In this document: positions 7,262 to 19,200 of the stretch, one piece after another
Position numbering within the stretch: the first letter of the stretch is position 1
Layout: each line of letters opens with the position of its first letter
DNA from: Nonomuraea solani
Lineage (GTDB): Bacteria; Actinomycetota; Actinomycetes; Streptosporangiales; Streptosporangiaceae
Reading direction: 5' to 3'
NCBI RefSeq assembly: GCF_900108335.1
Contig: NZ_FNVT01000019.1
Location: forward strand, 1 to 64,000
DNA length: 64,000 bases
Translations under genes and position numbers: made by a program
Notes under the pieces: model-generated
What the model was told of the DNA's origin: nothing
What the model saw: only the letters and a program-made list of their open reading frames with translations
Databases searched by the model: none

Positions 7262-10200
7262 ATGAGCGGGCTGGGCGAAGCGACGGTTTTGCCGGACGTG
7301 CTGCTGGGGGCGGCTTCGCGGGCGCCGGATCAGGCGATCGTGCATGTACGCGGTGACGGCGGCGAACGTACCGTCACCTTCCGCGAGTTGCGGGACGAAT
7401 CCCTGCGGGTGGCGGGCGGCCTGCTCGACGCCGGTCTGGCGCCCGGGACCGCCGTGCTCCTCCTCGCCGATGCCGGTGATGACTTCCAGCCGCTGTTCTG
7501 GGGCCTTCTCGCGGCCGGCCTCGTACCGGTGCCTCTGGCCCCTGACGTGCGGCGGATCCGTCCCGTGTGGGAGTTCCTCGACCGGCCGCCCGTCGCCGTG
7601 GACGCGGCCACCGCCCCGCTGCTCTCAGCCTTGGGCGACGGCGTACGGCCCCTGCATCTGGACGTGTTGCGCGACGGGCGCCCGCCGGCCGTTCTGCCGG
7701 TACGGGCGCCGGACGACGTGGCGTTCCTGCAGTTCTCCTCGGGCAGCACGGGGGCGCCGAAGGGCGTTGAGCTGACGCATGCCGCCGTACTGGCCAATCT
7801 GGAGCAGATCCGGGTGGCGACGGCGATCGGGCCGGACGACGTGGCCGCGAGCTGGATGCCCTACTTCCACGACATGGGGCTGATCGGCACCCACCTCGTC
7901 CCGCTCGCCGCGCGGATCAAGCAGGTGAAGCTGAGCCCGCTGTCGTTCGCCAAGCGGCCCGCGCTGTGGCTGGAGGCGGTGGCGCGCCACCGGGCGACGC
8001 TGCTGTCCGCCGCGAACTTCGCCCTGGCGCTGGTGGAGCGGCGGATCCCCTTGGACACGCTCGCCAGCCTGGATCTGACGAGCGTGCGGATGATCCTCGT
8101 GGGCGCGGAGCCGATCTCACCTGCGGTGTGGCGCGCGTTCGTCCGCCGGATGCGGCCCACCGGGCTCGCCGCGCAGGCGCCACAGCCGGTGTACGGCCTC
8201 GCCGAGGCGACGCTCGCCGTCACCATCCCGCCTCTGGGTGAGGTGGCGGAGCCGCTCGTCCTGGACCGGGCGGCGCTCGGGCGGGGGCAGGCCGCGTACA
8301 CGGAACCGGGCCCGCACGCCGTGGAACTGATGCCGGTGGGCCGTCCCGTGCCGGGGTGCGAGGTCCGGATCGTGGACGCCACGGGCGCGCGCCTGGGTGA
8401 CCGGCGAGTCGGACATATCGAGGTACGGGGTCCGCAACTGGCCCGTGGTTACCACCGCTCCCCTGCCGAGACCGGGGCCGCCTTCCGTGATGGGTGGCTG
8501 CGTACCGGCGACCTGGGGTTTCTCTTCGAGGGACGGCTGTGCGTGGCCGGGCGGCACAAGGACGTCGTCTTCGTCAACGGGGCCACCTACCATGCGTCCG
8601 ACCTGGAGGAGGTGGCGGCGGGCACGCCGGGGCAGGCGCGGGGTCCGGTCGCGGTCGTCGGCTCCGCCGACCCGGTGTCGGGCGGGGAGCGGGTCGTGGT
8701 GTTCGTCACGACCCGCCGATCGGACCCGGACGTGCTGCGCGAGGTCGCCGTCCGGGTCGGCGCGGCCCTGGGGCATGACGACGTGCGGGTGCTGGCGCTG
8801 CCGGCCCGGGCGTTCCCGCGCACGACCAGCGGGAAGCTGCGCCGGGCGCTCATGCGGGAGCGCTTCGAGGCGGGGGCTTACGCCGAATTCGAGACCCACC
8901 GAGCGGTGGCCGTCGACCGTACGGTGCCGGCGTCCAGCGAGCCGGTCCAGCACGCGGAACAGGCGTCCAGCGAGCCCGTCCAGCACACGGAGACGACATC
9001 CGGCGAGCCCGTCCAACCTGCCGAGGCGACATCCAGCGAGCCGACCCAGCGTGCGGAGCAGGCGTCCGGCGAGCCGGTGCCGGTCCGGGACGCCGGATCG
9101 GATGGGCTGTCCGTGCCTCGTTCCCGCCGGGAGGTGGAGTCCGCCGTTCTCGGTATCTGGGCCCAGGTGCTCGGCCTGCCCGTTACCCGGATCGGCCTGG
9201 ACGACCGGTTCTCCGCCCTCGGCGGCTCGTCGCTCAAGGCCATGCAGGTGCTCGCCGCCGTGGAGGACCTGTTCGGCGTCTCCCTGCGACCGTCCGATGT
9301 CCGCGACCACGACACCGTGGCCGCCCTCGCCGGCCACGTCCTGGCCGCCGACGACCAGGCCGACATACCGGAGCACCCCGGCGGTCCCGATGGCCCGATG
9401 ATCGTCGTAACCGGGACGGCGTGCCGTTTCCCTGGTGCCGACACGCCCGAGGAGTTCTGGCGCCGGCTCGCGGAAGGACACGACGCCGTCACCGGCGTAC
9501 CCGCTGGACGGTGGGCGGACCCGGCGGACGCGGAGGGCCGGTGGGGCGCGTTCCTCGACGACCCGGCCGCCTTCGACGCCGAGTACTTCGGCATCGGCGA
9601 GGAGGAGGCCACCGCGACCGATCCGCAGGCCCGGCTCTTCCTCGAACTGGCCCACGAGGCCCTCGAACGAGCCGGATACGCGGGGCCGAGGAGGCGGGGC
9701 CGCCGGGTGGGGGTGTTCGCCGCCGCAGGGGAAAGCGGATACCGCCGGCTACTCGAAGAAGCGGAGCTGCCCGCGTCCGCGCTGGTCGGGAACCTGGGCA
9801 ACCTGCTCGCCGCGCGGGTCGCGCACTGCCTGGACCTGACCGGTCCCGCGCTCGTGGTCGACACCGCCTGCTCGTCCGCGCTCGTCGCCCTGCACCTGGC
9901 GCGCCGCAGCCTGCAACAGGGTGAGTGTGACGTCGCCGTCGTCGGCGGTGTCCATCTCAACCTCACCCCCGACGGGTACGCGGCGCTGGAGAAGACCCAG
10001 GCCCTGTCGCCGACCGGCCGATGCCACACATTCGGCGCCGCCGCCGACGGTTTCGTCCCCGGCGAGGGCGGCGCGGCCATCGTACTGACACGTCTCGACG
10101 ACGCGGAACGGGCCGGCGATCCGATTCTGGCCGTCCTGCGCGGCACCGCCGTGAACAACGACGGCCGCTCACTCAGCCTGATGGCCCCCAACCCGCTGAC

Positions 10201-13200
10201 CCAACGGGAGGTCATCACCCAGGCGTACCGCGAGGCGGGCATCGACCCCGGCAGCGTCTCGTATGTGGAGGCCCACGGCACCGGCACGCCGATCGGCGAC
10301 CCCATCGAGCTCGCCTCCCTTGCGCACGCCTTCCCACCGCGCGCCGACGGGCGGCCGCGGCTGCTCGGCTCGGTCAAGACCAACCTCGGGCACCTGCTCA
10401 ACTCCGCCGGCATGCCCGGTCTGGTGAAGGTCCTGCTGGCGCTCCGGCACCGGCAACTGCCCCCGTCTCTGCACCACACACCGCTCGCACCAAAGGCTGA
10501 CCTGGGCGAATCCGGCTTCGCGGTGGTGAGCGAGCTGCGCGAATGGGACACGCCGGGCCCTCTGGTCGCGGGCATCAACGCGTTCGGCTTCGGCGGCACC
10601 AACACCCACGCCATCCTCACGGAACCACCCACCCGGCGACCTACCTCCCCGTCCGCTTCCGCAGGCCCGCGGTCGTCCTCCGCGTCCGGCACCACCGGTC
10701 CACAGCCACCCCCCACGCCCACCGCCACGAGCCCGCAACCACCCCACACGCCCGCGCCCGCACGACCGCGACCAATCTCGGCACCCACTGCCACCAGTCC
10801 ACAGCCACCCCCCGCCTCCACCACCGCAGGACCACGACCGCCCCACACGCCCGCGCCCGCACGACCGCGACCACCCCACACGCCCGCGTCGGCAGGACCG
10901 CGGGCGGCCGCTTCTGTGGGTCCGTGGCTGCTCACGCTGTCGGCGCGCAGTGCGCAGGGGCTGCGTGCCGCCATGGCGGACCTGGCGCGGCACCTGCGGG
11001 AGCACCCGGAGCTCGATGAAGGGGACGTCTGTGCCGCGGTGGCCGCCGCTCGTGACGAGGGGCCGCACCGGCTGGCCGTGGTGTCCGACGGCGATCTCGC
11101 CGCGCGACTGGAGGAAGGACCGGCGGGCCGGCAGCCGGGGTCACGGCCGCGGCTGGTCCTCCTGCTGCCGGGCCAGGGTGCGCAACGCCCTGGGCAGGCC
11201 CGTGCCCTGCACGCGGACGCGCCGGTGTTCCGGGACGTTCTGGACGAGGCGTCCGACCTCGTCGGCGAGATCGCCGGCCGTAGCCTGTCGGCCTGGTGCC
11301 TGGATCCCGGCGTTTCTCCCGCCGACCTTGCCCGCACCGACGTAGCCCAACCGCTGCTCGTCGCGTACGGGGTCGCGGTCGCCCGTCAGTTGCGCGCGTG
11401 GGGGATCGTGCCGGACGCCGTCGCCGGGCACAGCGTCGGCGAGATCGCCGCCGCCTGTGTCGCGGGACGGCTCACGCTCGGCGACGCCGTACGGTTCGCC
11501 GCCGAGCGCGGCCGTCTGATGAACGACTTGTGCGTTCCGGGCGCCATGGCCGCCGTACGCGCGGGCGAGGACGTCGTGGCGGAACTGGTGGCCGGGTCGG
11601 AAGGCGCGCTGAGCGTGGCCGCGATCAACGCCCCCGCCCAGACGGTCATCGCCGGGACGCCACAGGCCGTCGACCGTGCCGTACGCGAGCTGACCGCCCG
11701 GGGGATCGCCGCGCGACGGCTGGAGGTGTCCCGGGCCTTCCATTCCCCGTTGATGGACCCGGCATTGGATCCGCTGGCGGAGGCGGCCGCGTCCTTGACC
11801 CCGCGGTCGTCTGTCACCCCGCTGATGAGTACGGTCACGGCGGAGTGGCAGCCTGCCCTCACGCCGGAGTACCTGCGGGAGCACGCGGCACGCCCGGTCC
11901 GCTTCGGCGCCGCCGTGGAGCGGCTGCTCGACGACGGGTACGACACGTTTCTGGAGCTCGGCCCCACACCCACCCTGGGCGGGTCCGTCCGCGCGATCGC
12001 GGCGGCGCACGGACGTACCCCTGTCGTGCTGGCGTCCCGGGACGGTGACGGGGTGCGCGGCCTGCTGGAGACGGCCGGTCGGCTCTGGGAGCACGGCGTG
12101 AGCCTCGATCGCACAGTGCTGGACGCCGGTCGTGCGCGTGTGGCCGTACCCACCTATCCCTTCCAGCGGCGCCGATACTGGCCGGCGGCCGCGCCACGGC
12201 GGCTGTTGCATCGGTTCGTGTGGGACGACGCACCGCTGACCGTCGGTCCCGAGCCGCGTACGGTGCTTTTGGCGGGCCCGGACTGTCCCCTCTCCCGCGC
12301 ACTGGCGGACCGGCTCAAGGGACGCGGCGCCACCGTGAACCGGGCCGAGGACCCACACGCGGACCAGGCGCCACGGCCGGACGTCGTCGTCCTGTTCGGC
12401 GGGCCCCCCACGGACCCGGACTCGGTGGCGGAGCTGGACGCCGCCCACCTCGCCATGGTGCGCGACCTCCATGACCTGCTGCCTCGCCTCGCGAACGACC
12501 GCTCTCGGATGCTCGTCGTCACCGAGGACGTCCATGTCACCGGCGTCGCCACCAACGACGTTCACACCAGCGGGCACACTCCCGCCGTCCCCAAAGACAG
12601 GCACGCCACCACCGAGCACACCCACCCCGCCGGTGCCGCCCCCAAGGACGGTCGCGCCTCCGGCATCTCAACCGAAGACGCCCGCACCACCGAGCACGTC
12701 GACATCGCCGGTGAGGTGGTGGAGCGGCCGCGGCCGGTGCAGGCGGTGCTCATCGGGCTGGCGTCGGCGTTGCCGGACGAGTTGCCCGGTGTGGTGGCCC
12801 AATGCATAGACCTGTCTTCGTCGGACGACCTCGCCACGCGGCTTTCCGCGCTCGACCGGGAACTGGCCTCGCGGGAAGGATCGACCACGGTCGCCTGGCG
12901 AGCCGGTCGGCGTCTCGGCCGTACGCCTGAGCCTGTCGTCACCACGACGACCGAGCCCGCCGTCACGACCAAGCCTGTCGTCACCACGACGACCGAGCCT
13001 GCCGCCACGACCGAACCTGCCGTCACGACAACAACCGAGCCTGCCGTCACCACGACGCCGACGGAGTTGCCCGCGGACGGCGTGTACCTGATCACCGGAG
13101 GCGCCGGCGGGGTGGGTAGTGCGCTCGCTCGCGACCTCGCCGACCGTGGCCGGCCGACGCTGGTGCTGATCGGCCGGTCGCCGCAACCGCCCGTCGAGCT

Positions 13201-16200
13201 GCTGTCCGACCTGCGCTCCCGTGGTGCCGTCGCCCAATACCGCGTCGCTGACGTGTCGTGCGAGGCCGACGTGGACGCCGTACTGGCGGATCTGCCACAC
13301 CTGGACGGTGTGTTCCATGCGGCCGGCGTGGTGCGCCCTGGGACACTTCGCGCCAAATCCCCCGAGGAGGTAGCCGGGAACCTGGCCGCGAAGACGCGCG
13401 GCACCCACCTGCTCGCCCGCGGGCTCCTCCGGTACGACCTGCGCCCCGTCATCTGCGTGGCCTTCTCCTCCGTCGCCTCGGTGCTGCCCGGCCTGGCCGG
13501 AGCGCTCGGCGACTACGCGGCGGCCAACGCCTTCCTCGACGCCTTCGCCGCCGCAGAGCGCGCGGCAGGCCGGCCGTGGCTGGCACTGAACTTCGCCGCG
13601 ATCACGGGGACCGGCCTGGCAGCGGGCCTGCCGGCAGGACGCACCGGAAGCGGCTTGCCGGCAGGCGGCGGTACTGAGGCCGACCAGGCGGAAAGCATGC
13701 CGGCAGGCGGCACCGGGACCCGTCCGGCCTCGGGCTGGTCGGTGGGCGGTGCCGGCGCGCCTGGGCTCAAGCCCCTGAGCGCGGCCGACGCGTTGCGGGC
13801 GTTGCATGATGCGTGCGGTGTTGATGCGCTCGGTGTTGGTACGCGCGGTGTTGATGCCGCCCAGCTTCTGGTCGCCGATCTGGAAGCGGGCTCACGGCCA
13901 CGCGCCGTCCTCGGCGCCGAAGCGCCTGCCCCCGTGACCCCTCATGCGAAGGTTGAGGAGGCGAGTGACGGGCCGGAGCTTCTGCGGCGGCTCGTGGCCG
14001 AGGCTCTTCGGTGCGCTCCCGACGACATCGGCGACGACGAGCCGCTTCTCGGTCTCGGGCTCGACTCGCTCACGGCCGTCGATCTCGTCAAGCGGCTGGA
14101 GCGGAGGCTGAACCGTTCGCTGCCGATCACGCTGTTCTTCGAGCATCGGACGCTGCGCGAACTCTCGGTGTACCTTCAGGACGGCCCTCGACGGGACGAT
14201 CAGGACGACAGGCCATTCCCGCTGACGCCGGTGCAGCTTGCCTTCCGTACCCAGAGTCGCCTGTATCCGGACATCGCCGCCTACGGTTACGTGCGTCAGA
14301 GCATCGACGGTCCGCTCGACGCCGAGTTGCTGGGGCGGGCGCTGAAGCGACTCGCCGACCGCCACCCCATGCTCCGGCTCCGCGTACGCTCCGACGACAC
14401 GGCGGTCTCCGTCCCCTCCGGCGAGGGCGTGGTGCCCGACTGGTACGAGGTCCGGCCCGGCATCTGCGCGAACGGCGAGGAGCTGGCGGCTCTCGAGACG
14501 GCACTGTGCAACCGGGTCTTCGACCTCACGACCGAGGCGCCCGTGCGCGCCCTGCTCGTACGCACCGGCACCGGCACCGCCCACCTGATCGTCGTGGTCC
14601 ACCACGCCGCCGCCGACGGATTCAGCCTCAACCTCCTTGGTGCGGAACTGTGGACCGTCTACACCGCGCTCGCCCGGGGCAGGACTCCCGCTCTGCCATC
14701 GCTCGAAACCACGTTCTCCGCCTATGCGGCCCAGGCCCAGGCGGAACGGTCGAGCCCGGCCTTCCGCGACGACCTGGCGTACTGGCGGGACACCCTCGCT
14801 CTCGGCGGCGACCCGCTCGCGCTCCCCTACGACGGCGATCCGCGCGGGCTGCCCGGACCGCCGCTGCTGACCCATCAGGTGTCCACCGGCCCCGAGCTGT
14901 CGGCCGCGTTGCGCGACCTGGCCGCCGCGCACGGGGTGTCCCTGTTCCAGTTGCTGCTCGCCGCGTACCTGCGATGTTTGTCCCGGTGGAGCGGAGGTCG
15001 GCGGGATGTGGCCGTGAACGTCGCCAGGGCCCGCCGCGACATCCGGCTGCCCGGCGTCGAGCGGATCGTCGGCCCGCTGGCCGACACCCTGCCGGTGATG
15101 GCCCGGGTCGAACCGGGCGAATCGGTGTCCGCGCTGGCGGCCCGGCTGCGGGACACCTGGGCGGCGGGCGAGAGGCACGGCCGGCCCACCAGCCTGGATC
15201 TGGCCCGGCTGCTGCCCGCGAACGGTGCCGGCCCTCGTACGGTCAGCCCGGCGTCGTTCAGTTTCGCGCGCTTCCCGGTCGCGATCGACCCCGGCTGTCC
15301 GGTGGAGGTACGGCCGGTCGCGGCGGGAACGGCGTCCGCCGCCACGCGGCTGAGCCTGTTGGGCTGGGAGGCGGACGGTGAGCTGCACTTCTCGTGGAAC
15401 TTCCCGTCGCGACTGTTCGACCGCGCCACGATCGAGGAGCTGGCCCGGCAACACCTGGCCGAACTCGCCGAGAGCACTTTCGTGCCGCGCCGAACGGAAA
15501 TCCACGCTGAGCCGCGGGCCGGCGTTGTCGCGCGGTTGCTGGCCCGGTTCCAGGCGGCTCCTGGGGCGATCGCCGTCGACACCGGGGCGGGCACCATGAC
15601 GTACGCCGAGCTCGACCGGGTGGCCGCGGCCCTCGCCGCCCGGCTGAGGGCCGCCGGTGTCGTCCCCGGCGACCTGGTGGGGTTGATCACCGAGCCCGGC
15701 GCCGACACCGTGGCGGGTGTCGTCGGGATTCTGCGGGCGGGCGCCGGATGGGTGCCGCTGGACGCCGCGCATCCGTCCGCACGACTGGCCGGGCAACTCG
15801 CGCGTACGGGGGCACGGACCCTCGTGTGCCACGATGCGACCCGAGCCCCGGCGACTACGCTCGCCCAGGCCGTCTCCGCGACGCTGGTCACCGTCGACGA
15901 CCGGCTCCCCGAGGGCATCGCGGACGTGCCGCGCGCCGGCCCGGGAACCGGCGGCGGGCTCCCCGGCGACGTTGCGAAGGCGTTGCCCGCCGACTGGGAA
16001 ACCGACGGCCGGCTCTCCGGCGGTATCGCGGAGGCGTCGCCCACCGGCCCGGAAACCCTCGGCGTCATCGGCGCGACAGCGGTCGGCCCTGAGGCGGTGG
16101 CGTATGTGATCTTCACGTCGGGGTCCACGGGCAGGCCCAAGGGGGTGCCGATCACGTACCAGGCGATGGAGAACTACCTCGACTGGGCCCTGGCCACGTT

Positions 16201-19200
16201 CGGGTATCGGCCCGGCGACCGGCTCGCCCAGACCGCCTCCCCGTGCTTCGACGCCTCAGTACGACAGCTCCTCGCCCCGCTGCTGGCCGGTGCCACGGTG
16301 GTCACGCTGCCGCGGCACCTGGTCCGCGATCCCGAGGCGCTGCTGGAGCGGGTCGAGCAGGGCCGGATCACCGTGTGGAGCTCGGTGCCCGGCCTGTGGT
16401 CGCGGCTGCTCGAAGCGGCCGAGACCCGGGTACGGAACGGCGGGTCGCTACCGGATCTGTCGGCGCTGCGCTGGATCCACGTGGGTGGCGAGGCGCTGCC
16501 GGCCGCCCACGTGCGCCGCTGGTACGACCTGTTCGGGCCGGGGCAGCGGATCGCCAACCTGTACGGGCCCACCGAGGCGACCATTAATGCGACATGTCAT
16601 GTCATCGATGCCCGGCCCGCCGACGACGTACGCACCCTGCCGATCGGCCGGCCCCTCACCGGGACGCGGGTCGAGGTGGTGGCCCCGGACGGCCGCCGTT
16701 GCGCCCCGGGCGAACCCGGCGAGCTGCTCATCTCCGGCGTGGGCCTCACACCGGGATACCTGGGCGAGCCGGAGCTGACGGCCGCGGCGTTCACGGAGCG
16801 CGACGGGCGGCGCTGGTATCGGAGCGGCGACCGGGTCGTCCGTACCCCGGCCGGAGAGCTGGAGTTCCTCGGGCGCGTCGACGACCAGGTGAAGGTGCGC
16901 GGGCATCGGGTGGAGCCCGGGGAGATCGAGGCGGCGCTGCAAACGCATCCCGCCGTCGCCCGTGCCGCCGTCGTACCGCACGGTGATCGGCTGGCCGCCT
17001 TCGTCGAATGCCGGGCGGGGGCTCCGGTGCCCGAGGCGACGGCCCTGCGCGCCTATCTGGCCGGGATGCTGCCGGCGTACCTGGTGCCGTCCCGTCTCCA
17101 CGTCGTCGATGCGCTCCCGCTGACGGGCACCGGCAAGATCGACCGCGGCGACCTCACCCCCGCGCCCGTCGAAGCCACACCGAAGACGCCGACCGAGGTA
17201 CTGCTGGCGCGGATCTGGTCCGAGCTGCTCGATGTCCCGTCGATCGGCCGGGAGGACGACTTCTTCGCGTTGGGCGGCGACTCCATCCTCATCCTCGAGG
17301 TCTTCGCCCGGCTGCGCGAGAAGCTCCCAAACGTGCCCAGACCCACCGCCGTCTACACCCACGGCACCCTGAAAGCCCTGGCCACCGCCGTGGACGAAAC
17401 CCCGGGGGCGACCCCGGTGGACACCCCGCACGGCAAAGACGGCCCGTTCCCGCTCACCCCCTCCCAACGCGGTTTCCTGCTCGCCGAAGCGATCGCCCCC
17501 GAAGCCCCCTCGACCTGGCTGGCCTGCGTACGAATCCACGGACGGCTCGACCAGGACCGGTTCCAGCGGGCAGTGGACACATGCGTCGTCCGCCATCCCA
17601 TGCTGCGGACCGTCTTCCCCGCCGGCGCCCGCCCCGCCGTCCAGCAGGAGCTTCCGCCCGCCATCCGGCTCCCCGTCTCCTTCGAGACCCTGCCCGACCC
17701 GGAACTCCTCCCATCGAAGGTCGCCGAAGAACGCGCACGCCGCTTCGAGTCCTGGGCCTGGCCACTGCTACGCCTGCGGCTGATCACCCTCACACCCGAC
17801 GAGCACGTGCTGATCGTCCACGCCCATCACCTGATCGGCGACGGCTACAGCGCGGCACTCCTGGGCCGCGAACTGCTCACCGCGTACGACCGGGGTGACG
17901 CCGCCGAGCCTCCCCCGCTCCGCAGCACCTTCCGCGACCATGTGGCCCTGCTGGAACGCACGACGACTCCCGCCCGCCCCGCCGCGCCGTACCAACGTCC
18001 GGTCCTGGGCGGAAAAGGACCGTATCGATCCGCCGGGTTCACCCTCCAAGCGCACCAGGTGACGGCCCTGCGCCGGATGGCCCGCGAGGCGGGTACGACC
18101 CTCTTCGCCCCGATCCTGACCGCGTACTACCGAACTCTGGCCGCCGTCACCGGCCAGGACGATCTCATCCTCGGGCTCGCCGTCACCGGCCGCGACCACG
18201 CGCCGCCCGACGCCCACCGGGTGTTCGGCCCTTTCGCCGCCGCCGTGCCGCTGCGCCCGGCCCGGCCACCCGGCGCGGGCCGGGCCTTCACCGACGACCT
18301 GCGCAGGGTCGCCGCCGAGGTCGTGTCCGCCCGTACCGACGGCCTCCGGCAAGGCACGGAGCCACCGGCCCAGTTCTTCTTCACCTTCCTCGACTTCTCG
18401 GCGCTCGGCCCGCTCAAGGGCGAGAGCTTGAGCATGGAATGGGACGACCTGGACTCCGACCTGGCCCCGACCGGAACCGACACCTTCCTGGCCGCGCGAC
18501 CGGCCGGGGACGGCGAGCTGCGGCTGGTGCTGCGGGCTTCGGTCTTCACGGAGGCGGACTTCGGCGCGTTCGTACGCGCGCTGCGCAAGGAACTGGCCAC
18601 GGACCCGCTGGACGCCGCGCTCATCGGCTACCTCCCCGCCCCCGGCCAGCTCACCGCGCTCGCCGGCCTGGAACCGGGTACGTGGTCACGCGAACAGGTA
18701 CGGGCCCTGCTCTTCCCCGATGGCCGCCCCCGCCTGGTCGAGGAGATCAGCACCCCACTGGGCCGGTCCGGCTTCGTCTGCCTGCCGCTGTTCGCCGACG
18801 AGCTGCCGGGCGTACCCGATCTGGCCGGTCGGGCGGCCGGGGCGGTGGAGTACGCCGCGTCGCTGGGCGCCCGCTGCGTCTCGCTCGCGGGCATGATCCC
18901 CTCACTCACCGGGTACGGCTACGACGTCCTTCGAGAGACCACGGCCGCCGTCACCACGGGCCACGCGGCGACCGCCGTGTCCGTGGTCAAAACCGTCCAC
19001 GCGGCGCTCGAACGATCAGGGCGTACCCTCGATGAACTCACCGTCGCGGTGGCCGGTCTCGGCTCGATCGGCCGAGCCTGCCTCGAACTGCTCCTGACGC
19101 TCGCCGAAAGCCCACCCGCCCGGCTGCTCCTGTGCGACGTCGCGGGCAGCGCGCCCCGGCTCGCGGAGCTGGCGAAGGACCTGGTGGACCGCGGTCTGGC

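Noticed and set aside
13892..15832. A long open frame on the minus strand within the PKS-NRPS gene
   Set aside because: It is a shadow of the high-GC synthase: Arg/Gly/Pro/Ala-rich, no domain, no Shine-Dalgarno, and the plus strand carries clear catalytic motifs.
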